From: Providencia rettgeri
Lineage (GTDB): Bacteria; Pseudomonadota; Gammaproteobacteria; Enterobacterales; Enterobacteriaceae
Reading direction: 5' to 3'
DNA length: 64,000 nucleotides
NCBI GenBank assembly: GCA_900455085.1
Contig: UGTZ01000001.1
Span: 1,828,501-1,892,500 of the forward strand
Below, piece by piece: positions 9,929-19,335 of this stretch (positions are counted from its first letter, which is position 1; each line of letters starts with the position of its first letter). A model generated the notes under the pieces. The model did no database searches. It had not been told where the DNA came from and saw nothing but the letters and a program-made list of their open reading frames with translations. The position numbers and the translations under genes were made by a program.

Positions 9929-10521
9929 GGAAATACCTATCGTTAATTGTTGTTGTGAAGCCTTTTAAACAACATGAAAAGACTCAGATTAAAAATATAC
10001 CGCTAGAGCCTAGCGTATTTATGACCTGAAACATCATGATTGATATCATGTTAAAGGCGAAAAAGTTAAAGATCGTGAGACCTTAGGGGTTTGATAAAAC
10101 AGGCGCTATCTTTTTTGCCAAGGTATATAAAAGTAAACCTACGCACCTAGTGTTGAAATAACGACCAAAAACCCCAATATATATAACTGTTGTCTATCTT
10201 CAGTTTTGAAGATAGATAAAGCTACAAAGTAACAAATGCAACAGCAATTCTAAATGTGGCAGATTCTACTAAAATTATTTTATATTTTATACGTTTTTTT
10301 TAAAAATAGGGACTTTGATTGATTAAAATCATAAGTGACGTATAAAGTAGTGTTATAGCACAGGGTTACGTTGCTATTAGAATAGCTGATATTTAGTAAA
10401 TTGACTTAACTTAAGGTAAATGTAATGAAATAATTTCGTTACCTTAAATGTGCTATCATTTTACCATGCGTAATTTATAAATTATTGCCTCAGTTTTTAA
10501 GAAGTCGATAGGAAACGTTTC
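9929..10521. promoter_or_regulatory. ackA-yfbV divergent regulatory spacer
   Basis: A 593-bp gene-free AT-rich stretch between the divergent genes ackA and yfbV. The only specific site I can support is the FNR-like sequence at 10319-10332. No small ORF with a convincing ribosome site was seen. Confidence 0.5.
10319..10332. promoter_or_regulatory. FNR-like binding site upstream of ackA
   Basis: TTGAT-taaa-ATCAT matches nine of the ten defined positions of the FNR consensus TTGAT-N4-ATCAA. It sits between the divergent ackA and yfbV, about 390 bp upstream of the ackA start. The ackA-pta operon is anaerobically induced through FNR/ArcA in E. coli, so an FNR site here is reasonable. The distance to the actual promoter is unknown. 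Confidence 0.45.
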
Positions 10522-10976
10522 ATGAGTACATTGCAAAGTAGACCGCCCGGTTTTTTAAGCGCTTTAGATTAGGTAACCGCTATCTGAAGGCTTTTCCTAT
10601 GGAGAAAAAACTGTCGCCGATATTCCCCGAAATTCGTATTAACAAGGCGGTACGCTTTGGTATTCGCTTTATGCCACCGATTGCAATTTTTACATTAGCA
10701 TGGCAAATCGCGTTAGGTGGGCAATTGGGACCCGCCATTGCTACGGCACTTTTTGCCTGTAGTTTGCCAATGCAAGGTCTATGGTGGTTAGGAAAGCGTG
10801 CTTCGACGCCTCTGCCATCTAGCTTATTGAGCTGGTTTTATGAGATCCGTGATAAGTTTACAGAGGCGGGGATCGCTATGGCGCCGGTTGAGCACCAACC
10901 CGATTATATGGCGTTAGCTGACTTGCTAAAACGTGCATTTAACCAGTTAGACCGCTCTTTTATGGAAGAAATTTAA
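10522..10976 (+). pseudogene. yfbV: YfbV, UPF0208 membrane protein, 5' frameshift (likely sequence error)
   Basis: A UPF0208 inner-membrane protein; in E. coli it influences the folding and insulation of the Ter macrodomain. The body ([35 protein letters not shown]...) is unmistakable, with two membrane segments. As read, only the ORF from the internal ATG at 10599 is open (125 residues). Starting from ATG 10522 the frame stops after [16 protein letters not shown]. Adding one T to the T6 run at 10551-10556 gives [20 protein letters not shown] and joins the downstream frame. The corrected protein is exactly 151 residues, as in E. coli. I therefore regard 10522 as the real start and the break as a homopolymer error. 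Confidence 0.85.
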
Positions 10977-11126
10977 GCAAAAAGTGTGGGGAAATTATTG
11001 TTAAAAGGTAGATTTAACAATAAGTAATGCAAAAATGGTGTTTAGATCAATAAAAGCGATGTTTTCACTGTCTATGATTGATGTTGAATGCGAAGATAAG
11101 CCATACTTTTTAGTAGGAGACTCATG

Positions 11127-11621
11127 ATGGAAATGACTAACGCACAACGCTTGATCTTATCTAATCAATACAAAATGATGACCATGCTTGACCCCGATAA
11201 TGCAGAACGTTATCGCCGCCTACAAACCATTATTGAACGTGGCTTTGGTTTACAAATGCGCGAATTGGACCGAGACTTTGGTCATTTAAGTGAAGACACT
11301 TGCCGTACAGTTATTGATATCATGGAAATGTACCATGCGCTACAAGTCTCCTACAGCAATATGGCTAACAAGGAAGACATTGATGGCCGACGCGTGCAAT
11401 TTTTAGGTTTTGATGCAGCAACAGAAGCACGTTATTTGAGCTATGTTCGCTTTATGGTTAACACAGAAGGGCGTTATACCCACTTTGATAGCGGAACGCA
11501 TGGCTTTAATTCGCAAACACCGATGTGGGAAAAATACAATCGTATGTTAGCGATTTGGCATGCGTGCCCGCGTCAGTATCATTTATCAGCGGTGGAGATT
11601 TCCCAGATCTTAAACGCCTAA
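11127..11621 (+). CDS. yfbU: YfbU family protein
   Basis: A 164-residue conserved gammaproteobacterial protein of unknown biochemical function; overexpression of E. coli YfbU is reported to be toxic. The sequence from [14 protein letters not shown] to the C-terminus is nearly the E. coli protein. Two ATGs are adjacent (11124 and 11127). The second gives the E. coli N-terminus and the better 7-nt spacing from AGGAG at 11115. A tandem pair of palindromic repeats begins one base after its stop codon and may shape the 3' end of its mRNA. Confidence 0.93.
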   Translation: MEMTNAQRLILSNQYKMMTMLDPDNAERYRRLQTIIERGFGLQMRELDRDFGHLSEDTCRTVIDIMEMYHALQVSYSNMANKEDIDGRRVQFLGFDAATEARYLSYVRFMVNTEGRYTHFDSGTHGFNSQTPMWEKYNRMLAIWHACPRQYHLSAVEISQILNA

Positions 11622-11744
11622 TGCTCGTCATTCTTCGCGCTGTCGCGTTGTTGACTGCGTTCGGCTACTCGGGTCACATACTTTTGTATGCTCCCCGAGA
11701 TATCCTCTTTAGTCGCCTAGCGACAACGCGAATAATTTAGAGCA
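11622..11744. repeat. Palindromic intergenic repeat, copy 1 (123 bp)
   Basis: Non-coding element bounded by TGCTC...GAGCA, with long imperfect inverted arms (TTCGCGCTGTCG against CGACAACGCGAA) and a central hairpin at 11668-11699 (CTCGGG...CATAC-TTTT-GTATG...CCCGAG). It resembles the ERIC/MITE-like families of enterobacterial intergenic repeats. It starts directly after the yfbU stop. A 71-codon ORF through it is chance. Confidence 0.8.
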
Positions 11745-11748
11745 AGTT

Positions 11749-11871
11749 TGCTCGTCATACTTCACCTTGTCTCGTTGTTGACTGCGTTCAGCTACTCGGG
11801 TCACATACTTTTGTATGCTCCCCGAGATACCCTCTCTGGTCGCCTAGCGACAAGGCGAATTATTTAGAGCA
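11749..11871. repeat. Palindromic intergenic repeat, copy 2 (123 bp)
   Basis: A second copy of the element at 11622, in direct orientation with a 127-bp period, the same length and a central hairpin at 11795-11826. It differs by scattered substitutions. One of them changes a stem pair in both arms (G-C in copy 1, C-G in copy 2), so the folded structure is kept. The remaining 215 bp up to yfbT show nothing else I can support. Confidence 0.8.
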
Positions 11872-12086
11872 AATAGAGTATAAAAAGTAAATAAAGTTTT
11901 AAAAAATCCCAATTTCAAATCAACATTCCTTTCCTGTTTTAACTCTCAAGTGCATTCAAATCTAAGTTATTAACGCAAATCTTGATTATTTTTGTTATTG
12001 AGGTTGCGCATTGGCGTCTATTTAGCGTTAACTAGTGGGCCAGAATCGATTCAATTATTATGTGAATAGCAAATAAAGGGGTAGAC

Positions 12087-12761
12087 GTGAAATTAAAGGC
12101 AAAAGGGTTTCTATTTGATTTAGATGGCACATTGGCAGATTCCTTGGCAGTGGTTGAGCGCTGTTGGTGTAAGTTTGGCGAACGAATTGGTGTAGACTCA
12201 GCCGAAGTCATTAATTTTATCCATGGAAAACCCGCGTTAACCAGTTTGCGTCACTTTTTACCCGAGGCGAGTGATGAAGAAATTATGGGGTATTTTCGCT
12301 GGTTAGAAAAAATGGAAAGCGAAGATGTGGAGGGCGTGGTTGCCCTGCCTGGCGCGATTGCCTTGCTGTCACGTTTAAATGAAATTGGCGCTCCGTGGGC
12401 AATTGTCACTTCTGGTACTGTACCGATTGCCCATGGACGCCAGCAAGCTGCTGGTTTACCAGAACCTAAACATTGGGTGACATTTGAAAAAGTCACGAAA
12501 GGAAAGCCGGACCCAGAACCGTTCTTGCTTGGTGCCCAAGCACTTTCTTTTCCTGCAAAATCCTGTATTGCCTTTGAAGATGCGCAAGCAGGCATCCATT
12601 CAGCATTAACAGCCGGTTGCCAAGTGGTGGCAGTCCATGCACCAGAAGGGATGCCTCGTCGTGATGAAATTCAAGTAATTGTAAGTTCATTGGCTCAAAT
12701 TTCTGTTATGGGGCCTGACAATAATGGTGATTATGAACTTTTCGTGTCTAATTTGACTTAA
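12087..12761 (+). CDS. yfbT: HAD-superfamily sugar phosphatase YfbT/HxpA
   Basis: A 224-residue HAD phosphatase of the beta-phosphoglucomutase-like subfamily. E. coli YfbT (HxpA) dephosphorylates sugar and hexitol phosphates. Motif I DLDGTLADS is at about residues 11-19, motif II VTSG at about 107-110, motif III lysine in the KVTKGKPDPEPF block at about 140-150, and motif IV FEDAQAGI at about 167-174. It is placed just before yfbS with 88 bp between, as in E. coli. No terminator lies between them, so co-transcription is possible. Confidence 0.92.
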   Translation: MKLKAKGFLFDLDGTLADSLAVVERCWCKFGERIGVDSAEVINFIHGKPALTSLRHFLPEASDEEIMGYFRWLEKMESEDVEGVVALPGAIALLSRLNEIGAPWAIVTSGTVPIAHGRQQAAGLPEPKHWVTFEKVTKGKPDPEPFLLGAQALSFPAKSCIAFEDAQAGIHSALTAGCQVVAVHAPEGMPRRDEIQVIVSSLAQISVMGPDNNGDYELFVSNLT

Positions 12762-12849
12762 TGGTGATTTAATCAAAGAAATTCTCCGTAAAACATGCTT
12801 AACTGAATAAAATTCTTAGCAATGTTTTTTTTCGTCGAAAGGGGATATT

Positions 12850-14679
12850 TTGAACGGAGAATTGCTGTGGGTCTTAACCCTCCTATTAATTGCGATAGTT
12901 TTGTTTACCACAAATAAAATTCGCATGGATGTGGTCGCATTGCTTGTCATTGTCGCGTTTGTGTTGAGTGATACCTTAACATTAGAGCAAGCTACCGCAG
13001 GTTTCGCAGATCCTAACGTTCTGCTAATTGCCGCATTATTTGTTATTGGTGATGGGCTGGTTCGCACAGGGATCGCTTACCAAATGGGAGACTGGCTTGT
13101 TCGCGTTGCAGGAAGCAGCGAAAGTAAAATGCTGGTTTTCCTCATGCTCACCGTTGCTGGGTTAGGGGCTTTTATGAGTTCTACAGGAGTGGTGGCTATC
13201 TTTATCCCCGTCGTATTAAGCGTTGCATCACGCATGAAAACGTCCCCTAGCCGGTTGATGATGCCATTAGGCTTCGCGGGGCTCATCAGTGGGATGATGA
13301 CACTGGTGGCCACGCCGCCTAATATGGTGGTGAACAGTGAATTGGTACGCGAAGGGATCAAAGGCTTCCAATTTTTCTCTATTACCCCGATTGGTATTTT
13401 AATTTTATTCGCAGGTATTGCCTACATGTGGCTGACAAGGCGTTGGCTAGGCAGTAACGAACCAGATAAACTCCCTGAGCGCTATCGACGCACCTTTCGT
13501 GACTTAATTCGTGATTATAAATTGACAGGTAGAGCTCGCCGCCTTGCTATCCGCAAGGGATCGCCACTCATTGGCCATACACTTGACGAACTGCACTTGC
13601 GTTCCCGTTATGAGGCCAACGTGGTAGGGATTGAGCGTTGGCGTAAATTTCGTCGAGTGATGGTGAGTGCAACTGGGGGAACAGAGTTACGCGAGCGAGA
13701 TGTCTTATTAATCGATATTTCGGTGAGCGATGACGATTTACGCCAATTTTGTAGCGAACAACTCCTTGAACCGATGATTTTACGGGGAGATTATTTTTCA
13801 GATCAATCACGTGATGTGGGAATGGCTGAAGTATCGATGAATCCAGATTCTGAACTCTTGGGTAAATCTTTAAGAGACATTAAATTCCGTACTCGTTATG
13901 GCTTGAACGTGGTTGGTATTCGTCGAGATGGCAAGGCGTTGGACGGCAAGTTGGTAGATGAACCGCTTCGATTGGGTGATATTTTATTAGTCATTGGTGA
14001 TTGGAAATTAATTCGCATTTTATCGACTAAGCCACGGAACTTTATTGTATTGAATCTGGCTGCTGAAGTAGAGGCGGTAGCACCTGCTGCATCTCAGGCT
14101 CCTCATGCCTTATTTTGTTTGGCATTAATGGTCGCAATGATGGTGACCAATGAAATTCCTAACTTTATTGCAGCACTTATTGCCTGCTTGTTAATGGGGA
14201 AATTTCGCTGTATTGATATGGAAAGTGCCTATAAGTCAATTCACTGGCCGAGTATTATATTAATTGTTGGGATGATGCCTTTTGCACTAGCACTGCAGGA
14301 AACGGGAGGGATTGCCCTTGCCGTTGATGCGTTAATGAAAGTTGCTGGTGGGTTAGGGCCACATGTGATGCTATTGTGCCTGTTTATTCTGTGCGCCTCT
14401 ATTGGGTTATTTATTTCTAATACCGCAACTGCAGTGCTAATGGCTCCGATTGCCATTGCTGCGGCTCGCCAAATGGATGTCTCACCGTTGCCTTTTGCGA
14501 TGATTGTTGGCATTGCCGCATCCGCAGCCTTTATGACCCCCGTTTCATCACCAGTTAATACCTTAGTTTTAGGGCCTGGAGGTTATAAATTTTCGGACTT
14601 TTTGAAAGTGGGTGTGCCATTCACTATTATTGTGATGTTTATTAGTATTGCAGTTGTGCCTATTTTATTTCCATTCTAA
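12850..14679 (+). CDS. yfbS: SLC13-family transporter YfbS with two RCK_C/TrkA-C domains
   Basis: A 609-residue inner-membrane transporter of the DASS/SLC13 type, nearly the length of E. coli YfbS (610). Two halves of membrane helices (about 1-200 and 410-609) flank two cytoplasmic TrkA-C domains (about 225-310 and 315-400; the [12 protein letters not shown] and [10 protein letters not shown] stretches are typical). The [11 protein letters not shown] and [15 protein letters not shown] signatures mark the anion/Na+ sites. The start is TTG, preceded by AAAGGGG with 5-nt spacing, and gives the E. coli-like N-terminus MNGEL-WVL. Substrate unknown. Confidence 0.93.
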   Translation: MNGELLWVLTLLLIAIVLFTTNKIRMDVVALLVIVAFVLSDTLTLEQATAGFADPNVLLIAALFVIGDGLVRTGIAYQMGDWLVRVAGSSESKMLVFLMLTVAGLGAFMSSTGVVAIFIPVVLSVASRMKTSPSRLMMPLGFAGLISGMMTLVATPPNMVVNSELVREGIKGFQFFSITPIGILILFAGIAYMWLTRRWLGSNEPDKLPERYRRTFRDLIRDYKLTGRARRLAIRKGSPLIGHTLDELHLRSRYEANVVGIERWRKFRRVMVSATGGTELRERDVLLIDISVSDDDLRQFCSEQLLEPMILRGDYFSDQSRDVGMAEVSMNPDSELLGKSLRDIKFRTRYGLNVVGIRRDGKALDGKLVDEPLRLGDILLVIGDWKLIRILSTKPRNFIVLNLAAEVEAVAPAASQAPHALFCLALMVAMMVTNEIPNFIAALIACLLMGKFRCIDMESAYKSIHWPSIILIVGMMPFALALQETGGIALAVDALMKVAGGLGPHVMLLCLFILCASIGLFISNTATAVLMAPIAIAAARQMDVSPLPFAMIVGIAASAAFMTPVSSPVNTLVLGPGGYKFSDFLKVGVPFTIIVMFISIAVVPILFPF

Positions 14680-14690
14680 GAAATTACATT

Positions 14691-14721
14691 AATGGTTAAT
14701 TGATATTTTTAATTAACCATT
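14691..14721 (+). terminator. Hairpin after yfbS
   Basis: An 11-bp perfect stem AATGGTTAATT / AATTAACCATT with a 9-nt T-rich loop lies 12 nt after the yfbS stop. The following tract is cctctttta, so the T-tail is imperfect. Probable terminator. Confidence 0.55.
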
Positions 14722-14838
14722 CCTCTTTTATTTATCAATTAAATGATATTAATTATAATTTACTCTCCTGTATTTTAACTTACCATTAATTTCGAATCAA
14801 AACACATAATATTAATTCAATTATTAAGAGGTGAATTT

Positions 14839-15237
14839 ATGGTTCAAGTCAAAAATATACAAGAAAGGTATTATTATGGTTATGCAACATTTGAGAATTT
14901 TTGGGGAAAAGATATAAAAATGTGACTCTAACACATCTCGCGTCTGTTCCTTGGATGAATACGAAAGATCAGTAACATATTGAACATGTACCGAATAAAG
15001 GTATTTTAGAAAATTGTTTTGGGTTCAAATACTATATAGGTGTAGGCTTTGATATTTGGCATATTAAATTTTGGACGTTACGAACGTGAGGTTTATGAAT
15101 GTAAACATGATGTTAGTTGTAATATAACATCTGGGGATGGTGGTGGAGTTATATTAGGAATTAATGGCGAGTCTAGAAAATTATACGCACATTTTTCTTC
15201 ATCTTCAGATTGTTGGACGGGTATCAGTTCGGCATAA
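14839..15237 (+). pseudogene. Degraded gene for a small PUD1/2-like (up-regulated in Daf-2) protein
   Basis: A broken gene of about 130 codons with a good ribosome site (AAGAGGTG). Read across frames it gives MVQVKNIQERYYYGYATFEN, then KNVTLTHLASVPWMNTKDQ, a stop (TAA), HIEHVPNKGILENCFGF, GFDIWHIKFW and finally VYECKHDVSCNITSGDGGG ... HFSSSSDCW. There are at least two frameshifts (the A5 run at about 14916, and the region 15055-15085) and one in-frame nonsense codon. The pattern (N-V-L-H; FD-WxIxF; Y-CK-xx-CxxTSxD; SS-C) reminds me of the bacterial PUD1/2 domain, but that is from memory. Unlike the other broken genes, it has an in-frame stop that a single indel does not explain. I read it as real decay. 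Confidence 0.5.
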
Positions 15238-15277
15238 AAAACTGAATAATTACATAAAAATATAAAGTTATCGAGTG

Positions 15278-15314
15278 TTAAAATAAGGAACGATACGCTC
15301 ATTCCTTATTTTAA
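15278..15314. terminator. Bidirectional terminator between the PUD-like gene and yfbR
   Basis: A 13-bp perfect inverted repeat TTAAAATAAGGAA / TTCCTTATTTTAA with an 11-nt loop. It begins one base after the end of the yfbR stop codon on the minus strand and also closes the plus-strand pseudogene. Confidence 0.8.
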
Positions 15315-15315
15315 A

Positions 15316-15897
15316 TTAATTACTAATTTCATCTAATGATAGGGTAAAACTTGGCACAAACGTTTTCATAAAATACTCCATTTCTGGACTATTTCTTTCC
15401 GCAAGCATTTTTTCTAGCCGTCTTTTGGCTAATTTAAATTCACTATTGCCCGCGGACAGTTCTTCTAAACATTTTAAATAGGCACACAGTGTATCGGCTT
15501 GTTTAACAATAAAATGCTCTTCTTCTGATTGTATATCTTCAATTAATAGTGCTTTAAAATCCTCTTGTAGTTCTTCTGGGAGCATATCGAGTAGTTTTTG
15601 CTGAGCGAATTTTTCTATTTTTTTGTATTCATGAGCAATTTGCTGGTTGTGATACTTTATTGGAGTTGGTAAATCCCCCGTAATCACTTCACTAGCATCA
15701 TGGTACATCGCATATAAAGCGATTTTTTCTGCGTTAACGTTCCCTGCGAACTTACGGTTTTTAATGATAGCGAGCGCATGGGCAACCATGGCTACTTGAA
15801 GACTATGTTCAGAGACATTCTCTGTTCGGACATTGCGCATTAACGGCCAGCGGTGGATTAACTTCATTCTAGCAAGGTGGGCGAAAAAGTAGCTCAT
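15316..15897 (-). CDS. yfbR: 5'-deoxynucleotidase YfbR
   Basis: An HD-domain phosphohydrolase that removes phosphate from deoxyribonucleoside 5'-monophosphates, part of nucleotide pool control. It is 193 residues (E. coli 199). The metal ligands are present: H31 (SEHSLQVA), H66-D67 (MYHDASE) and D135 (KQADTLCAY), offset by two from the E. coli numbering. It is cytosolic and transcribed towards the PUD-like remnant, with a shared terminator. Confidence 0.93.
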   Translation of the reverse strand: MSYFFAHLARMKLIHRWPLMRNVRTENVSEHSLQVAMVAHALAIIKNRKFAGNVNAEKIALYAMYHDASEVITGDLPTPIKYHNQQIAHEYKKIEKFAQQKLLDMLPEELQEDFKALLIEDIQSEEEHFIVKQADTLCAYLKCLEELSAGNSEFKLAKRRLEKMLAERNSPEMEYFMKTFVPSFTLSLDEISN

Positions 15898-16143
15898 AAG
15901 TCCTCTTCTTTAGTGTCTGCAAACGAAAAAAATTATAACGGAAATAATGTAGCAGCGATATAATTTTATTGTTTTTTAATAAGTTACTCTCTAGTAATTA
16001 TGTTTTAATATTTATTTTGCATATTAAGATAATCATAATAATATAATCAATTTTAGATTATAACTTAACTGCTATTTTAATTGTGTTGAATTATGTAATC
16101 AAAAAAATATAATGGTTGTTCAACCCAGAAATAACGAGGCAAT

Positions 16144-16212
16144 ATGAAATATTTTCCATTTATATTATTGGGCTTTTTCCTTGTGGCAATTTATTTTATT
16201 TCTATTCTTTGA
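16144..16212 (+). CDS. Possible 22-residue hydrophobic membrane peptide
   Basis: A short ORF that encodes MKYFPFILLGFFLVAIYFIS plus IL: one lysine and then a single membrane-spanning helix. It has a reasonable ribosome site (CGAGG, 5-nt spacing) and is followed 45 nt later by a strong terminator. This is the typical make-up of small enterobacterial membrane proteins. It lies in the 408-bp spacer between yfbR and alaA, where I see no other gene. It could be chance in AT-rich DNA. Confidence 0.35.
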   Translation: MKYFPFILLGFFLVAIYFISIL

Positions 16213-16256
16213 TTATCAAAATAATACAGTCTATTAATGATGGCTAAATTTAGAAT

Positions 16257-16287
16257 AAAAAAAGCCTCCGGAATTAGGAGGCTTTTT
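16257..16287. terminator. Bidirectional terminator downstream of alaA
   Basis: AAAAAAAGCCTCC / GGAGGCTTTTT is a 9-bp stem with a 7-nt loop, with A and T tracts on either side. It lies 19 nt after the alaA stop on the minus strand and also ends the possible small ORF on the plus strand. Confidence 0.85.
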
Positions 16288-16305
16288 ATTATTTTGAATA
16301 AATTT

Positions 16306-17520
16306 TTATTGGCGATAGCCTTCAAGGAAGCGGCCGAATTTATTAATCGCCATTTCAAGGTCATCCGCATAAGGTAGCGTAACGATGCGGAAATGGTCAG
16401 GTTCAGGCCAGTTAAATGCGGTACCTTGAACTAACAACACTTTTTCTTGTAGTAACAGGTCTAAAATCATTTTTTGGTCATCATAGATATTAAATCGTTT
16501 AATATCTATTTTCGGGAACATATACAGGGCACCTTGTGGTTTTACACATGAAACGCCGGGTATTTGGTTGATCAATTCCCATGCACGATTACGTTGCTCA
16601 TATAAACGGCCGCCTGGTTGAATGAATTCACTAATACTTTGGTAGCCACCCAGTGCAGTTTGAATAGCATGCTGCATCGGCACGTTTGCGCATAGGCGCA
16701 TAGAGGCTAGCATTTCTAAACCTTCAATGTAACTTTTCGCATGTTTTTTCGGGCCGTTTAATACCATCCAACCTTGGCGGAAGCCAGCGACGCGATACGT
16801 TTTAGATAAGCCATTAAATGTAATGGTTAATAAATCAGGGGCGAGGGCGGCAATAGAGTGGTGCACTGCATCATCATAAAGAATTTTATCGTAAATCTCA
16901 TCAGCATAAATAATAAGATTGTGCTGGCGAGCCAATTCGACAATTTCCATTAATAGGTCTTTGCTGTAGACCGCACCCGTTGGGTTATTGGGGTTAATGA
17001 CCACAATACCACGTGTTCTTGGTGTGATTTTTTTGCGAATATCTTCAATGTCAGGCATCCAACCTTGCTGTTCATCACACATATAATGAACTGCTTTTCC
17101 TCCCGAAAGGGAAACTGCAGCAGTCCATAATGGATAATCAGGCGCTGGTACTAACATTTCATCACCATTATTAAGCAGTGCTTGCATGGCTTGTACGATT
17201 AATTCGGAAACACCATTACCAATGTAGACATCTTCTACTGTCATTTCATGAATGCCACGAGCTTGGTAATGCTGCACAATCGCTTTACGGGCAGAATACA
17301 AGCCTTTTGAGTCGCAATAACCTTGAGAACTTGGCAGATTACGCAAGACATCCACAAGGATTTCATCTGGAGCTTCAAAACCAAACGGGGCCGGATTACC
17401 AATATTGAGTTTGAGGACTTTGTTGCCTTCTTCTTCTAGGCGCTTCGCTTCTTTTAATACGGGCCCACGAATGTCATAGCAAACATTATCGAGCTTACTG
17501 GATTTAGTTAGATTATTCAT
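16306..17520 (-). CDS. alaA: Glutamate-pyruvate aminotransferase AlaA
   Basis: A PLP-dependent class I/II aminotransferase that makes alanine from pyruvate and glutamate, the main alanine-forming enzyme in E. coli (formerly YfbQ). It is 404 residues against 405. The PLP lysine is in FNGLSKTYRVAGFRQGW (about 240). NPNNPTGAVY and YADEIYDKILYDD are the substrate and cofactor binding blocks. The frame is complete. It is divergent from lrhA across an 800-bp gene-free spacer, as in E. coli. Confidence 0.96.
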   Translation of the reverse strand: MNNLTKSSKLDNVCYDIRGPVLKEAKRLEEEGNKVLKLNIGNPAPFGFEAPDEILVDVLRNLPSSQGYCDSKGLYSARKAIVQHYQARGIHEMTVEDVYIGNGVSELIVQAMQALLNNGDEMLVPAPDYPLWTAAVSLSGGKAVHYMCDEQQGWMPDIEDIRKKITPRTRGIVVINPNNPTGAVYSKDLLMEIVELARQHNLIIYADEIYDKILYDDAVHHSIAALAPDLLTITFNGLSKTYRVAGFRQGWMVLNGPKKHAKSYIEGLEMLASMRLCANVPMQHAIQTALGGYQSISEFIQPGGRLYEQRNRAWELINQIPGVSCVKPQGALYMFPKIDIKRFNIYDDQKMILDLLLQEKVLLVQGTAFNWPEPDHFRIVTLPYADDLEMAINKFGRFLEGYRQ

Positions 17521-18319
17521 AGTTCTCTCATTACCCTATGGGTTACATTGGTCGGGCCGGCGTTATTCCTTTACTGTACTCCTCCCTCAGAAGCTTTTGA
17601 AGATGCAAGGTTATTTTTGGTGTAAAAGGTTGGTTTACGCTTAAATGTAATGTTTGGTATCTTATTATTTATTTTAGGTTGGATGTATATTCTTATAATA
17701 TTGAATTGTTTGAATTATAATATCGACATTCTTTGATGTTTTGGAGTATAAAAAGTAAAAAAGCATAAAAATAGCGGAAAAAAAGAAAATTGTATCAAAA
17801 TGTAATATTAAGCATTGAATCATTAAATCAGACATGATTTTTTTGCTGTAATGGCCTTTTTTTATAATAATTAGGGCGATTTTGTTAGTAATATTGATTG
17901 TTTCAAGCTGCTTTCTTTAACCAAAAGTGCTGCTTAAAATTATAACTATTTGATATTTTTGACTATATAAAAATAGTGAAACGAATTTTATAATGTGCTT
18001 ACATTAAAATAATTGTGATTACATTAAATATGTTACTATTTAAGCGTAACCTATCAAGCGCGTTTTAGCGTGTTTTTTAGGAAATCATCCCCCTTTTATT
18101 AAAATTATTTGATTTTTGGAAGTATGCTATTTGTACCCTGCTCTATCGTTAGCGATTAATGAGCTGGATGCAAAAAAGTAAAATAATGAGAAGTCATTGC
18201 AGATCTATGGATTAGAAATGCACTCACTTAGTAGTCTTAGTAGTCGCTATAAACTCGCTGATTCTCATGGAGGAGAGCAGAAACACCAGGTAACATAAAA
18301 TTATATAAGAGAATGAACG
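17521..18319. promoter_or_regulatory. alaA-lrhA divergent regulatory spacer with tandem 15-bp direct repeats
   Basis: About 800 bp of AT-rich DNA without a convincing gene. At 17994-18008 and 18014-18028 there are two 15-bp direct repeats (TGTGCTTACATTAAA and TGTGATTACATTAAA, one mismatch) with a 20-bp period, about two helical turns, the layout of paired regulator sites. lrhA is autoregulated in E. coli, so these are candidate LrhA or other regulator sites (inference). Confidence 0.5.
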
Positions 18320-19243
18320 ATGATAAATTCCAATCGTCCCATCATGAACCTAGATCTTGATTTGCTACGTACTTTCGTCGCTGTCGCAGATCTTAACACA
18401 TTTGCAGCCGCAGCAGCAGCCGTTTGTCGAACACAATCTGCTGTGAGCCAGCAAATGCAACGTTTAGAGCAATTAGTCGGCCGTGAGCTTTTCGCTCGCC
18501 ATGGGCGAAATAAACTGCTCACCGCGCACGGATTACAATTACTTGGCTACGCAAGGCAAATACTTCGCGCCAATGATGATGCTACAGCGTCATTAACTTA
18601 TAATGACGCTGATGGTGAATTGCGTATTGGCGCATCCGATGACACCGTCGATATCTTATTACCTTTCTTACTTAATCGTATCGCGTCTGTTTATCCAAGA
18701 ATTGCCGTAGAAGTGCGCATTAAACGAGCACAATTTATTGAGTCAATGCTTGATAATCATGAGATAGATCTTGCTTTAACAACAGCAAGAATTAGTCACC
18801 ACCCCAAAACAGCTCTAAGAACAGTGCCTGTTTTGTGGCACAGTGCACCTGATTTTCAATTACGTCCCAATGAGCCAGTCCCATTAGTTGTTATGGATGA
18901 AACCAATCCATATCGTAAACTTTGTACTAGTGCCCTTGATGATGCAGGTTTGTCATGGCATGTTGCGTATGAAGCAGCTTCTTTACCTGCTGTTCGTGCG
19001 GCAGTCAATGCTGAGGTTGGGGTAACCGCCAGACCAATGGAAATGCAAAATGCAGATTTACGTATTTTGAATGAAGCTGATGGGCTGCCACGTTTACCAG
19101 ACATTCAGTATTGGTTGTATAAGAATGCAGACGAGCAAAAAGATTTTGTTCTGACAGTATTTAATGCGATTGAAAACAAAAAAATCCCTTATGTTGCAGC
19201 CTCAGCAAGTGAGTTGATGGATAGCAGCGAGGAAGGTAATTAA
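18320..19243 (+). CDS. lrhA: LysR-type regulator LrhA (HexA/PecT family)
   Basis: A 307-residue LysR regulator, close to E. coli LrhA (312). The N-terminal winged helix (about 12-70; LDLLRTFVAVADLNTFAAA, then RTQSAVSQQMQRLEQLVG) is almost identical to the E. coli protein. The effector-binding half (about 95-290) is more diverged. In E. coli, LrhA represses flhDC, motility and fimbriae; the HexA/PecT relatives control exoenzymes and virulence. It precedes the nuo operon as in E. coli but has its own terminator and is separated by 1.1 kb. Confidence 0.92.
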   Translation: MINSNRPIMNLDLDLLRTFVAVADLNTFAAAAAAVCRTQSAVSQQMQRLEQLVGRELFARHGRNKLLTAHGLQLLGYARQILRANDDATASLTYNDADGELRIGASDDTVDILLPFLLNRIASVYPRIAVEVRIKRAQFIESMLDNHEIDLALTTARISHHPKTALRTVPVLWHSAPDFQLRPNEPVPLVVMDETNPYRKLCTSALDDAGLSWHVAYEAASLPAVRAAVNAEVGVTARPMEMQNADLRILNEADGLPRLPDIQYWLYKNADEQKDFVLTVFNAIENKKIPYVAASASELMDSSEEGN

Positions 19244-19299
19244 GTTAATCGATTCATCTGGTTATCTTAACGCCAATACTTAATTAATTTAGTGTAATG

Positions 19300-19335
19300 A
19301 CGGTAATCCCAATACGTTTGGGATTACCGTTTTTT
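19300..19335 (+). terminator. Terminator after lrhA
   Basis: ACGGTAATCCC / GGGATTACCGT, an 11-bp perfect stem with a 9-nt loop, followed by six T. It lies 56 nt after the lrhA stop. Confidence 0.88.

Noticed and set aside
10599..10976. A short YfbV starting at the internal ATG (125 residues)
   Set aside because: The T6 run at 10551 explains a lost frame. With one added T the gene starts at 10522 and has the exact 151-residue family length.
11525..11740. A 71-codon ORF at the end of yfbU
   Set aside because: It overlaps yfbU in another frame and then runs through the palindromic repeat, with no ribosome site or family pattern.
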